DNA from: an uncultured Salinimicrobium sp.
GTDB lineage: Bacteria; Bacteroidota; Bacteroidia; Flavobacteriales; Flavobacteriaceae
DNA: 64,000 nt
NCBI GenBank assembly: GCA_946887075.1
Contig: CAMPKA010000015.1
Location: 1-64,000, forward strand
Direction of reading: 5' to 3'
Each line of letters opens with the position of its first letter. Position 1 is the stretch's first letter. The notes under the pieces were generated by a model. It was not told where the DNA came from and did not search any database. It was given only the letters and a program-made list of their open reading frames with translations. A program made the position numbers and the translations under genes. Shown here piece by piece: positions 20,764 to 29,492 of this stretch.

Positions 20764-22272
20764 ATGAAAAAGTATAAAGCAATACTATTGGTGATGTTGA
20801 CCGTATTGTCGCTCGGCTCCTGTGAGACCGTCGACTTCGGCGACACCAATGAGAATGTCAACGGGCCCTTGGAACTGAACACCGGGGCACTTTTAACTGC
20901 CGCTCAGGTACGGTTCACGGCCGGAATTGGATTCCGGGACTGGTTGGCAAATCCGCACCATTATGTGCAGTACCAGGCCCAACCAGTTTATCCGGATCCA
21001 TCACGCTATGCGGAGACGCCCGTTGACTGGTCAGCGTATTACTCTCAGACCCTATCGAATTTACAAGCGATCATCGATATCTCTCAGAACGAAGAGGTGA
21101 CTTCCACTCCGGCGTATCAGGCCAATGGTTCTGTTGCGAACCAAGTAGCTGTGGCCAGAATTATGAAGGTTCTTATCTTCAGAAGGCTCACTGACACCTA
21201 TGGGGATATTCCATACTTCGAAGCTCTGAACCCAGAGATCCAGTCTCCAGCATATACGCCTCAGGCCGAGATCTATCAGGATTTTATCAAGGAGCTTAAG
21301 GAAGCCAGGGATCAGCTGAATCCTGCCCAAACCGGAGCCCAGGGAGATGTCATCTATAATGGCGATGTAGAGAAATGGCAAAAATTCGCCAACTCACTTC
21401 TGCTATCCATCACGCTTCAATTATCCGAGACAGAAATGGCTGATATGGCTGCAACTGAATTTGCTGCCGCCCTTGCCAATGAGCATGGGGTGATTGAAAC
21501 TGTGGAAGATGAGGCGTGGTATATGCCACAGAACGTGAGTTCTCTAAACAACCCATGGACCGCCTTTAGACCTGCCGATTATAACATGGCAGAGTTCTTC
21601 CAGGACGCACTTCAGGGGGATTCGGAGCATTACTCCAATGATGTTTTTGATGAACGATTGACAATTTACTCCACTGATCCGGAAGCCCAGGGTCTGGAAT
21701 ATGGATTGGAAGAAGGTGAGGCTGAAGGAAGTCCTGCAAGGATCTCTCTTTATATTACAGCTCCTACGGCTCCTTTCCCCATCCTGACATCAGCCTATAC
21801 CTACCTTAACAGGGCAGAAGCAGCTGAACTGGGATGGACTACTGAGGATTCTGCAGAGATGCTGACTCAGGGAATCGTTCAATCCTATAAATCGAAGACC
21901 CAAATGTTCGGTATGGGACCACATGTAGAGGAATCAGGTCTTGACCCCATCGACATCACTGGTGCGGCTGAGGAATTTGCAGCCTCAAGGCTCGCAGACG
22001 CAGCTGAGACTGGAATGCTCCAGGTCATCGGAGAAGAAAAATGGGCTGATCTGTTTCCACAAGGATTCCTGGCTTGGGCCGAGTGGAGAAGGACAGGATG
22101 GCCAATCTTGTTCCCTTCACCAAAACCGCTTAATGACGGGGGCATCCCGACAAGATACCTGTATCCTGTCAATGAGATCAACCTGAACAACGCGAATTAC
22201 CAATCAGGTGTTGCCAATCTGACTCCAGCCGCAGACAAGAATACATCTCTTGTTTGGTGGGATCAGGAATAA
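20764..22272 (+). CDS. SusD/RagB-like nutrient-binding lipoprotein
   Basis: Surface lipoprotein that forms the lid of the SusC-type channel and binds the nutrient. The 502 residues begin with a lipoprotein signal ending LGSC (Cys 20). The C-terminal WADLFPQGFLAWAEWRRTG and the end YPVNEINLNNANYQSGV resemble the SusD-like_2 branch of the family, often found without sugar-degrading genes. It lies 9 nt behind the SusC gene, in one transcript closed by the terminator at 22307. Peptide or another non-sugar substrate is possible but unproven. Confidence 0.94.
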   Translation: MKKYKAILLVMLTVLSLGSCETVDFGDTNENVNGPLELNTGALLTAAQVRFTAGIGFRDWLANPHHYVQYQAQPVYPDPSRYAETPVDWSAYYSQTLSNLQAIIDISQNEEVTSTPAYQANGSVANQVAVARIMKVLIFRRLTDTYGDIPYFEALNPEIQSPAYTPQAEIYQDFIKELKEARDQLNPAQTGAQGDVIYNGDVEKWQKFANSLLLSITLQLSETEMADMAATEFAAALANEHGVIETVEDEAWYMPQNVSSLNNPWTAFRPADYNMAEFFQDALQGDSEHYSNDVFDERLTIYSTDPEAQGLEYGLEEGEAEGSPARISLYITAPTAPFPILTSAYTYLNRAEAAELGWTTEDSAEMLTQGIVQSYKSKTQMFGMGPHVEESGLDPIDITGAAEEFAASRLADAAETGMLQVIGEEKWADLFPQGFLAWAEWRRTGWPILFPSPKPLNDGGIPTRYLYPVNEINLNNANYQSGVANLTPAADKNTSLVWWDQE

Positions 22273-22306
22273 TTAGTACTGAGCGAAAAACTCAGAACCA
22301 CTGAAG

Positions 22307-22337
22307 AAAAGCTGTCTCCTTTGAGGCAGCTTTTTTT
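22307..22337 (+). terminator. Intrinsic terminator after the SusCD pair
   Basis: A 12-bp stem, aaaagctgtctc (22307-22318) with gaggcagctttt (22323-22334) including one G-T pair, loop CTTT, followed by further T to 22337. It ends the SusC-SusD transcript 35 nt after the stop codon. Confidence 0.9.
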
Positions 22338-22396
22338 ATGGCCTCATGTGATCAGGCAAAAAGATACCTTTATCGTTTTTTGGGCAACGATTTCCG

Positions 22397-22404
22397 TAAT
22401 TTTG
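22397..22404 (+). promoter_or_regulatory. Promoter -7 element of rlmB
   Basis: TAATTTTG is an exact match to the Bacteroidota TAnnTTTG element. Its end is only 4 nt before the rlmB ATG, so the transcript would start at or next to the start codon. A well-spaced TTTG element is not present (TTTG occurs at a too-short spacing of 14 nt). Confidence 0.5.
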
Positions 22405-22408
22405 CAGC

Positions 22409-23152
22409 ATGGAAAAATCTGAAGACACCATATACGGCATAAGAGCAGTACTGGAAGCGATCAATACCGGAGAGAGCATCAATAAAGTATTTGTGCAGAA
22501 AGGTTTGACAGGGGCTCTCTCGCGAGAACTCCAGGATAGACTCAACAAAGGAGATTTCAACGTGTCCTATGTTCCGGTTGAGAAACTTGATCGATTGGTA
22601 CAGGGAAACCATCAGGGCATTGTTGCCAGGATTTCGCCGGTAAAGTTCGCGGATCTGGAAGAAACCGTAGAGCGGATTCTGGAAAGAACCTCCACTCCCC
22701 TTTTTCTCCTGCTCGACCAGGTCGATGACGTCCGTAATTTCGGGGCCATCATCAGGACAGCAGCATGTTCCGGGGTGGATGCGATCATCGTTCCGAAAAA
22801 GGGCGGGGCACCCGTAACAGCTGACACTATCAAAACCTCGGCGGGAGCTGTCTTCAACATTCCGCTGATCAGAACTGACCATATCAAAGACGCGATCTAT
22901 TACCTTCAGGGTTCCGGAATCAGGGTGATTGCGGCAACGGAAAAAACTGATCAGCTTCTTTATAGATCAGATTTGACCAAACCCCTGGGGCTGGTTCTTG
23001 GCAACGAAGGTAAAGGGATCTCTGATTCCGTCCTGAAGTTGGCGGATGAGAGGATCAAACTCCCCATGTTTGGCACTATCGGCTCCCTGAACGTTTCAGT
23101 AGCCTGTGGCGCGTTTCTTTATGAGGTGGTCAGACAACGTTTGCAGAAATAA
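22409..23152 (+). CDS. rlmB: 23S rRNA 2'-O-methyltransferase, TrmH family (RlmB type)
   Basis: SAM-dependent SPOUT enzyme that methylates ribose in rRNA (G2251 in E. coli for RlmB). The 247 residues have an N-terminal substrate-binding domain (IYGIRAVLEAINTGESINKVFVQKG) and the knotted catalytic domain with LDQVDDVRNFGAIIRTAACSGVDAI, LVLGNEGKGIS and the C-terminal IGSLNVSVACGAFLYEVVRQ. Those three motifs are diagnostic of TrmH-family enzymes. Exact target is inferred from the family. It ends 6 nt before the convergent rhomboid gene. Confidence 0.92.
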   Translation: MEKSEDTIYGIRAVLEAINTGESINKVFVQKGLTGALSRELQDRLNKGDFNVSYVPVEKLDRLVQGNHQGIVARISPVKFADLEETVERILERTSTPLFLLLDQVDDVRNFGAIIRTAACSGVDAIIVPKKGGAPVTADTIKTSAGAVFNIPLIRTDHIKDAIYYLQGSGIRVIAATEKTDQLLYRSDLTKPLGLVLGNEGKGISDSVLKLADERIKLPMFGTIGSLNVSVACGAFLYEVVRQRLQK

Positions 23153-23158
23153 GGTTTC

Positions 23159-23878
23159 CTAATCCTCTTTGTTCCGTTTGTAGTGATACACGATGTCGGG
23201 GTCCGTATTATCGGGATTCTCGATAAAATTTCCCTGCTCATCAAAATGTCGCATAAAGGGATCATCCTCCTCCCTGTAGCGCTCCTCCTCCCAACTGAAC
23301 TTCGGAGCCCTCGCAATCTTCTTCCTGTAGATCAAGGAGAAGGCGAAACCGGTAATCAAACCGGCCAAATGCCCTTCCCAGGAAATAGTCGGATCAATTG
23401 GAGTGACGTACCACCACATTCCGCCATACAGGAAAACCACGATAAGGGAAAGGGCCACCAGTCTGTAATAGCGGGAAAAGATTCCCTTGAAAAACAGGAA
23501 GGAAACCAGGACATAAATGATCCCGCTTGCTCCGATGTGATAGGCAGGTCTCCCAATACCCCAGGTAATCAGGCCCGAGAAAAGGATGCCCAGGAACAGG
23601 ATCTGCCAACTGATGCTCCTGTAGAAATAGAACAGAGACATCCCGAGAATGAACAGCGGAATAGAATTATTGAAAAGATGTTTGATATCGCTGTGAATGA
23701 AGGGCGAAAAAAGAATCCCCCGAAGCCCCTCCAAAGACATCGGATAGATTCCGTACTTGGTGAAATTCACCCCAAACCGGATTTCAATCCAGAAGACCAC
23801 CCAGATCATCAGTACAAACAGGATCGGGTAACCCAGCACTCCCGGGGTAAACACAAACGGTTCCTTTTGGTCTCTCAT
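23159..23878 (-). CDS. Rhomboid-family intramembrane serine protease
   Basis: Membrane protease cleaving transmembrane substrates. The start chosen is the Met of MRDQKEPFVFTPG; an upstream Met 36 codons earlier (23986) would add a non-conserved stretch. The roughly 239-residue protein has about six hydrophobic segments, HSDIKHLFNNS (His/Asn oxyanion region), the nucleophile motif GASG and the catalytic His in WEGHLAGLITG. The acidic C-terminal tail of about 50 residues is cytoplasmic by prediction. It is convergent with rlmB and divergent from rarA. Confidence 0.9.
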   Translation of the reverse strand: MRDQKEPFVFTPGVLGYPILFVLMIWVVFWIEIRFGVNFTKYGIYPMSLEGLRGILFSPFIHSDIKHLFNNSIPLFILGMSLFYFYRSISWQILFLGILFSGLITWGIGRPAYHIGASGIIYVLVSFLFFKGIFSRYYRLVALSLIVVFLYGGMWWYVTPIDPTISWEGHLAGLITGFAFSLIYRKKIARAPKFSWEEERYREEDDPFMRHFDEQGNFIENPDNTDPDIVYHYKRNKED

Positions 23879-24047
23879 CACAGGGATTCTGTCCTGGGCA
23901 TTGCAAAAAATCGGCCAAGAAAGAAAATTTCCTTCCGGGAGGCTTTCCGACCAAGAATTCCTTAAAAATAAGAAAATTGATGCCACTACGTCAGTATTTT
24001 AAACCGGCTCCTTTCCCGCTGTCAGCCAATATCTCTATTTTTACATC

Positions 24048-25325
24048 ATGAACGAACCACTCGCTGAACGATTGCGGCCCCAGAAACTCGAGGATTATCT
24101 CAGTCAGCAACACCTGGTAGGTCCTGAGGCACCACTTCGGAAACAAATCCAGAACGATTTTGTTCCCAGTATGATCTTTTGGGGTCCGCCGGGAGTTGGC
24201 AAGACTACATTAGCGCATATCATCGCCACAGCATCAAAACGCCCCTTCTACACGCTGAGCGCGGTCAACAGTGGCGTAAAGGAGGTACGTGATGTGATTG
24301 AACGGGCCCGGAAGAGCGAAGGACTGTTCACCACCCGGAATCCTGTCCTGTTCATCGATGAGATCCACAGATTTTCAAAATCACAGCAGGACTCCCTGTT
24401 AGGTGCAGTGGAAAAAGGTTGGATCACACTCATCGGGGCGACCACGGAAAATCCGAGTTTTGAGGTGATTCCGGCACTCCTCTCAAGATGCCAGGTATAT
24501 GTCCTGAATCCATTCTCAAGGGAAGACCTTCTCGCCCTTCTCGACAGGGCCATTCGGGAAGACGAGATCATCAACAGGAAAAAGATAGATCTTGCTGAGC
24601 CGGATGCCCTGCTTCGATTGAGCGGGGGGGATGCCCGGAAACTTCTCAACATGTTCGAGCTCCTGGTCACCTCGGAGGAAGGTACCCAGGTCAGGATCAC
24701 GGACGAAATGGTTCTGCAAAAGGTGCAGCAGAATACGGTACTTTACGATAAAACCGGAGAGCAGCATTATGATATCATCTCCGCCTTTATCAAATCGATC
24801 AGGGGAAGTGATCCCAATGCCGCAGTTTACTGGCTCGCCCGAATGATCGAGGGAGGTGAGGACGTCAAGTTTATCGCACGGCGACTCGTCATCCTGGCCA
24901 GCGAAGATATCGGGAATGCCAACCCTACTGCACTGATCATGGCCAATAACACTTTCCAGGCCGTTTCCGCCATAGGGCACCCGGAAGCCAGGATCATCCT
25001 CAGCCAATGTGCTATCTATTTAGCCACCTCCCCAAAATCGAACGCCTCCTACATGGCGATCAACAGAGCCCAGGAAATGGTGCGCAAAAAAGGGAATCTT
25101 CCTGTTCCGCTCGACATCCGGAATGCCCCGACAAAACTGATGAAAGACCTCGGTTACGGCGCGGAATATAAATATGCTCACGAACATGAAGGGAATTTTG
25201 CAGCCCAGGAATTTCTACCAGAAGAAATCTCCGGGACCACCTTCTTTGTGCCAGGGGAAAACCAGCGTGAGCAGGCCCAGCGGTCATTTCTCCAGGCGAG
25301 ATGGAAAGAGAAGTACCGTTATTAA
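24048..25325 (+). CDS. rarA: Replication-associated recombination protein A (AAA ATPase)
   Basis: Clamp-loader-like ATPase acting at stalled replication forks (RarA/MgsA, WRNIP1 family). The 425 residues hold Walker A GPPGVGKT (46-53), Walker B FIDEIHRF (about 103-110), sensor 1 GATTENPSF, the arginine-finger region LLSRCQVY and the C-terminal tetramerisation domain with ASEDIGNANP and APTKLMKDLGYG. Length is typical. Its last 4 nt overlap the end of the convergent gene at 25322. Confidence 0.96.
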   Translation: MNEPLAERLRPQKLEDYLSQQHLVGPEAPLRKQIQNDFVPSMIFWGPPGVGKTTLAHIIATASKRPFYTLSAVNSGVKEVRDVIERARKSEGLFTTRNPVLFIDEIHRFSKSQQDSLLGAVEKGWITLIGATTENPSFEVIPALLSRCQVYVLNPFSREDLLALLDRAIREDEIINRKKIDLAEPDALLRLSGGDARKLLNMFELLVTSEEGTQVRITDEMVLQKVQQNTVLYDKTGEQHYDIISAFIKSIRGSDPNAAVYWLARMIEGGEDVKFIARRLVILASEDIGNANPTALIMANNTFQAVSAIGHPEARIILSQCAIYLATSPKSNASYMAINRAQEMVRKKGNLPVPLDIRNAPTKLMKDLGYGAEYKYAHEHEGNFAAQEFLPEEISGTTFFVPGENQREQAQRSFLQARWKEKYRY

Positions 25326-26059
25326 AGCAACTCGAAAACGAGCGTTTTCAACTCCCCGGTTTTGGGGTCCGGAAATTCCACCACAAGGCCGCCCGTTGCA
25401 TTGAAGTAAGCCGTTCCCTGTCTGTCCTCTGATAAGAAGATATAGCTTTCTTTGTTCCCCGACTGCAGAAGCCTTGCGAATTTCTCTCCGGCTCCATCCT
25501 CCAGAATGTCAAATCCCGTTCCGGTTTTCTCCATTATAAAAATCTGCTCCCCCAGACGGTATCTGGGAAGCTCCTCCCTTCTGGCTTGGGTACCTTTATC
25601 CACATCAGGGGTGGGATTGGAGGCTACAGCCCCTGTCCCGCTGAGTATTTCCTCCCTTGCTGCGGCGACAGATTGAAAGGCTTCCCTCAGGGCTTCGTGA
25701 TAACCGGTTTTAAATTCCTTTTCCCTACTGGACCCGGTCTTGGAAGTGAAAACCACCCTGCCCTGACAGTCTTCCAGCGTGACGAAAAGTCGGGATCTGA
25801 AAAGTCCGGATTTGTTGTGGACATTTACTTTGAGGACATCACAGGCATCGATTCCCTGTGGCAGAGGTTCCTTGTAAAGACTGCGGAAGCCATGCTTTTC
25901 TAGGAGGAAATTGGTCAGGGCGTTCAACTGGTATTTATTATCCTCTCCGAGGAACTCATAGGTATCCGGCACCAGCAAAATCGGCTCCGGCTGTTCCTGA
26001 GATCGTGAAACAGCAGCGGACATTATCAAAAGCATCAATAAAATTTTCTTCATCACCAA
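25322..26059 (-). CDS. Exported protein of unknown function
   Basis: A 245-residue protein with a signal peptide (MVMKKILLMLLIMSAAVSRSQ; start at 26059 or two codons later). The mature part includes a segment about secreted-protein stress-like fluctuation of strands (LKVNVHNKSGLFRSRLFVTLEDC) and an Ala/Glu-rich helix (YHEALREAFQSVAAAREEIL). I recognise no named domain. It is the last gene of the minus-strand series that begins at mpl, 140 nt behind its neighbour, and runs into the 3' end of rarA. Confidence 0.75.
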   Translation of the reverse strand: MVMKKILLMLLIMSAAVSRSQEQPEPILLVPDTYEFLGEDNKYQLNALTNFLLEKHGFRSLYKEPLPQGIDACDVLKVNVHNKSGLFRSRLFVTLEDCQGRVVFTSKTGSSREKEFKTGYHEALREAFQSVAAAREEILSGTGAVASNPTPDVDKGTQARREELPRYRLGEQIFIMEKTGTGFDILEDGAGEKFARLLQSGNKESYIFLSEDRQGTAYFNATGGLVVEFPDPKTGELKTLVFELL

Positions 26060-26199
26060 CGAAATCTGCTGGCAAGAAACCTGCCAGCATTATAGTTCCA
26101 GGCAAGATAAGGATTAAATGACAAATCACCCGCAGCCGGTTCCAAAATGATCAGGCGGTTAAACACCACCGGGAAATTCCGCCGCTGCTGCACCACGCA

Positions 26200-26751
26200 T
26201 TAGTCCAAAGATATCGTGAAATCGTTAAGGTCATAATGAAGTATGGTGTGACCCACATTGAAACACGCACTTCTCCTGCCATGGTCCACCTGAATTTCAA
26301 GCTGGTTTCCAGAGAAGCCAATCCCCATCTCCTCAAGTCGGTAAAACCGGGGATCGTCTATCCGGAGACAATCCTTCAGCCGATCATCCGCCTTCTGCTC
26401 CCTGTATTCCTTTAAAAGGTCGCGGTTCACCCTGGCTTCCAATCCATCTGCATCATTTTTTAAAAGTTCCGCGCCCGATATACGAACCCATTCTTTCCCA
26501 CTGCGCTTAAAGAGTTCATAGGTGTACGAATACCTTCCTTTTCTATCAGCTCTTCCGGTCCGAATGCTCCTGTAATCCTTAAAATCGCAGATCCGAACAA
26601 GAATCGGATCATCCCATTCCGGCAATATCCTTTCGGTCTGAACACAGCTTACCTGGTTCTCTTCCCGGGAGGAACAAAGAAGCGGCCCCTCCTCAACCCG
26701 AAAAAAGGGAGACAGGAAAATCAGCAGCAGGTTCAGTAAAAATAATTTCAT
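26200..26751 (-). CDS. Small secreted protein of unknown function
   Basis: A 183-residue protein with a hydrophobic N-terminal signal (MKLFLLNLLLIFLSPFF). The mature part is charged and holds five Cys residues (for example LLCSS, SCVQ, RICDF, KDCLR, SACFN), which could form disulfides in the periplasm. No family is recognised. It lies 61 nt behind the beta-barrel gene and could belong to the same transcript. Confidence 0.65.
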   Translation of the reverse strand: MKLFLLNLLLIFLSPFFRVEEGPLLCSSREENQVSCVQTERILPEWDDPILVRICDFKDYRSIRTGRADRKGRYSYTYELFKRSGKEWVRISGAELLKNDADGLEARVNRDLLKEYREQKADDRLKDCLRIDDPRFYRLEEMGIGFSGNQLEIQVDHGRRSACFNVGHTILHYDLNDFTISLD

Positions 26752-26812
26752 GTATTCTCAGAGGTTTGGCGGGGTTCACCGTGCAAGAATTTCCCCTAAA
26801 GGTATCAAAAAT

Positions 26813-28219
26813 CTATTCCCGGTTGAAGATCATCTGCATTCCGAATTGAAGAGATGCGTTGTTGGCCCTGGCCAGGTTGACATAGTCCAGGAGGTTGTCC
26901 GCCGCAAGGTAGACGTTGAAATCATAGAGCCGGGCAGAGATCAGGAATCCGATATTCGAAAATGAAAAGGAATCGACGGTATAGGATATCTTGGTTCGAA
27001 AATTCTCTGAAAAGGTTTTGTCAAAGTAGATGGTCGTAGCGTAGTTCACCCCCCGCGGCCGTTTCATGGCGAAAACATGTGCCCCGAGATGGTTATAGTA
27101 TCTCCGCCTCCCCATCGGTTTATGGCAGTTGCAGGGTTCCGTGTTTTCATGAAAACCGAAGTCCACGGAAGCGTTTACCTTGACAGGTCTCCAGGTGATA
27201 TAGGAATTATGGAGCGTCTTGTCCTCTAAATTCCGGTCCAGGTGGTCCTCCCATTCATCCCAGTAATTGGGTTCTCTTTCTCCGGGCCCCGGAAAGATCA
27301 GTTCAATGCCGTCGGTGTAGTAATCGCCATAATACCGGTAACTCTCAACACTTTTGGTCTGATTGATAAAACCCATGTCGAGTATGCTACCGCTAATACG
27401 GTATTGCTCCTCGGGATACCAGGTGAATCCGGCATCGAAGCCGAGACCGAGGTTGCCTCCAAGGAATGCGCGTTTGCCCAATCGTCCCATGGTCCCTACT
27501 CCAGAGGGATTCTGGGCATCGAGCAGGTCCGCATAGCCTGAGGTGTTGATGAGCAGGTCGATGTTCCTGAGGTAATGCCGGTAAAGATTGGGCCCCTCAG
27601 GAGAGGGGACGGTTCGGAAGACCCCTCGGTTCTTAACACTGTGCGCGTTGAAAACACCGGAATAAAGTTTTGCCCTAAATCCGTAATTGAGGTTTTCGGA
27701 ATAGTAGTTCGTAAAGCCGACATGAAACACGTTTAGAACGTCCGCTGTGAAGGCCACGTCGGAGAACAGGAAAGACCGGCCGATGTAATCGTTGTTCCCC
27801 TCATAGGCAAGCAAAGCTGGGTCCTTAGGGAAATATGCGAAAGCGTCCAATTCCTGATAGATTCCGGCAGTATAGTACCTTCGCCTGTTGTCCCGCCACC
27901 CTATGGAAAGGATCTCCAGCTGCTGATTGATCACAAAGAAATCATTCCGCGTCATCTTGTGGAGCCGCTCCCTGATCCGGTCATTGATCGAACCGGGAGT
28001 ATCCTGAAAAATATCGTAAAGAGTCACCCCTGAGGAGCCTGCAGAAAGGTGGACCTGGGAAAGCAGGGGAAAACCGATGTGCATGTCGAAGGAAACCTCT
28101 GCGCCTGGATTGGACATAAGGCTTTGAGGCAGGTCATCAAATCCATACAGGAGCTGCTTGTTTTGTGCAACAGCCGTTACAGGAATTATCAGGATCAACA
28201 GCACCAATGTCCGCATCAT
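26813..28219 (-). CDS. Outer-membrane beta-barrel protein (DUF5723-like)
   Basis: A 468-residue protein with signal peptide (MMRTLVLLILIIPVTAVAQ, cut near residue 19). The rest shows alternating beta-strand patterns with aromatic girdles (GFTNYYSENLNYGFRAKLYSGVF, YNHLGAHVFAMKRP) and ends LQFGMQMIFNRE, like a PorV/DUF5723-type barrel. It overlaps the preceding lipoprotein gene by 4 nt (ATGA), so the two are translationally coupled and probably work together at the outer membrane. Function unknown. Confidence 0.8.
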   Translation of the reverse strand: MMRTLVLLILIIPVTAVAQNKQLLYGFDDLPQSLMSNPGAEVSFDMHIGFPLLSQVHLSAGSSGVTLYDIFQDTPGSINDRIRERLHKMTRNDFFVINQQLEILSIGWRDNRRRYYTAGIYQELDAFAYFPKDPALLAYEGNNDYIGRSFLFSDVAFTADVLNVFHVGFTNYYSENLNYGFRAKLYSGVFNAHSVKNRGVFRTVPSPEGPNLYRHYLRNIDLLINTSGYADLLDAQNPSGVGTMGRLGKRAFLGGNLGLGFDAGFTWYPEEQYRISGSILDMGFINQTKSVESYRYYGDYYTDGIELIFPGPGEREPNYWDEWEDHLDRNLEDKTLHNSYITWRPVKVNASVDFGFHENTEPCNCHKPMGRRRYYNHLGAHVFAMKRPRGVNYATTIYFDKTFSENFRTKISYTVDSFSFSNIGFLISARLYDFNVYLAADNLLDYVNLARANNASLQFGMQMIFNRE

Positions 28220-28758
28220 TGAAATTCAAACTTAAAAACGCCGCGGGATTCCAGCCGGAGTTCTCCTCCTTCCACGTCGAATGGTTCCTGCATCTCTATG
28301 ACCAGTCGCATCTGGATGGAATTCCGGACGGCCTGAATTCTGGAATCTCCTATGAATTCCGTGTAATTGATAATTTCCGGGGCTTCGGCCGATCCGGCTG
28401 GGACCGGGATCTGGAAACTGTACATGATCTCGTCAGAAGGCGACAGCAGCTGTACCGTCACAAGAAAAGAGCTGGTGAATGTGTTGAGGAACCTGAAGTG
28501 GAGGTCTGCCGAAACAAGGCTGGTCTGCACGTAATCATCATCGAGAAATTCCAGCCTCACATCGTCAGTCGCTCTGGGACGGCCAAATGCACCCGAGAAT
28601 TCCTGCGTTGATAGATTGAAGAATACCAGATCTACTGCCGCTTCAGTGGGAAGCACCACCTCCTCCACCTGGTCCATGTCGATATCCTTGACACAGGAGC
28701 TCATCAATAAAAGGAGCATCAAAAGACCGGAATTCTGCAGCGTTCTCGAAAAAGCCAT
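28216..28758 (-). CDS. Lipoprotein of unknown function coupled to the barrel gene
   Basis: A 180-residue protein with a lipoprotein signal ending LLLMSSC (Cys 22) and a beta-rich mature part (AVDLVFFNLSTQEF, DLHFRFLNTFTSSFLVTVQLLS). No named domain recognised. The stop overlaps the start of the downstream barrel gene by 4 nt. Lipoprotein-barrel pairs of this sort in Bacteroidota often form one complex; that is inference here. Confidence 0.8.
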   Translation of the reverse strand: MAFSRTLQNSGLLMLLLLMSSCVKDIDMDQVEEVVLPTEAAVDLVFFNLSTQEFSGAFGRPRATDDVRLEFLDDDYVQTSLVSADLHFRFLNTFTSSFLVTVQLLSPSDEIMYSFQIPVPAGSAEAPEIINYTEFIGDSRIQAVRNSIQMRLVIEMQEPFDVEGGELRLESRGVFKFEFQ

Positions 28759-28796
28759 GGCGTGCCGTTAGCTATCTAAACGAAGCTACAGCTTTT

Positions 28797-29492
28797 TTAT
28801 TTTTTAAGAAAATCCCACAATTGGCGCATCTGGGTTATCTGAGGGAAACCTTCATCGGCTATTTCTCCCTTGTAGTTCAGATAAACAGCCTGCATTCCCA
28901 CCTGCTTCGCCCCCTGTATATCCGCTTCAAAATCATCACCGACCATCAAGGAATAATCTTTGGAGGCCCCCGCCTTTTCCAGGGCCAGTTCAAAGATTCT
29001 TCGATGCGGTTTCTTGCATCCCGCCTCCTCCGAGGTCGTTACAGTGTCGAAGTAGGAACGGATTCCTGAAGCCCTTAGCTTCTCGTGCTGTACCTCCTCA
29101 AAACCATTGGTGATGATATGCAGCCTGTAATGGGGTAAAAGGTGTTCCAGGGTTTCCAGCACTCCCTCGTAAAGATGATTGTGACGCGGGAGGTATCGGA
29201 TGTACTCCTCTGCCAGGAGCTTGATCTTCTGTTCCGGAACGCAGTACCCGAGGTCCTCAAAAGTGTCCCTGAGTCTTCCCAGCCGGAGAGTCTCCTTGGT
29301 CACCTTATTCTCCCTGTAGCGCTTCCAGTAATTGAGGTTGAGCGGCATATAAACGCTGAGAAATTCCTGGAGCTCAAGCTGAACCCCGTGTAAATCAAAG
29401 ATTGCTGTAAAAGCGAGCTCGGAATTCCTGTCAAAATCCCAGAGGGTATGATCGAGATCAAAAAAGATATCCCTGAACTTAATCGACTTCAT
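28797..29492 (-). CDS. HAD-superfamily nucleotidase, YjjG type
   Basis: Cytosolic phosphatase that in relatives removes the phosphate from non-canonical pyrimidine nucleotides. The 231 residues have HAD motif I DLDHTLWDF (Asp 13, Asp 15 region), motif II ITNG, motif III with the Lys in EEAGCKKPHRRIF and motif IV GDDFEADIQGAKQVG. Length and the C1-type cap match the YjjG subfamily. Its start overlaps the end of the upstream gene by 14 nt. Confidence 0.88.
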   Translation of the reverse strand: MKSIKFRDIFFDLDHTLWDFDRNSELAFTAIFDLHGVQLELQEFLSVYMPLNLNYWKRYRENKVTKETLRLGRLRDTFEDLGYCVPEQKIKLLAEEYIRYLPRHNHLYEGVLETLEHLLPHYRLHIITNGFEEVQHEKLRASGIRSYFDTVTTSEEAGCKKPHRRIFELALEKAGASKDYSLMVGDDFEADIQGAKQVGMQAVYLNYKGEIADEGFPQITQMRQLWDFLKK

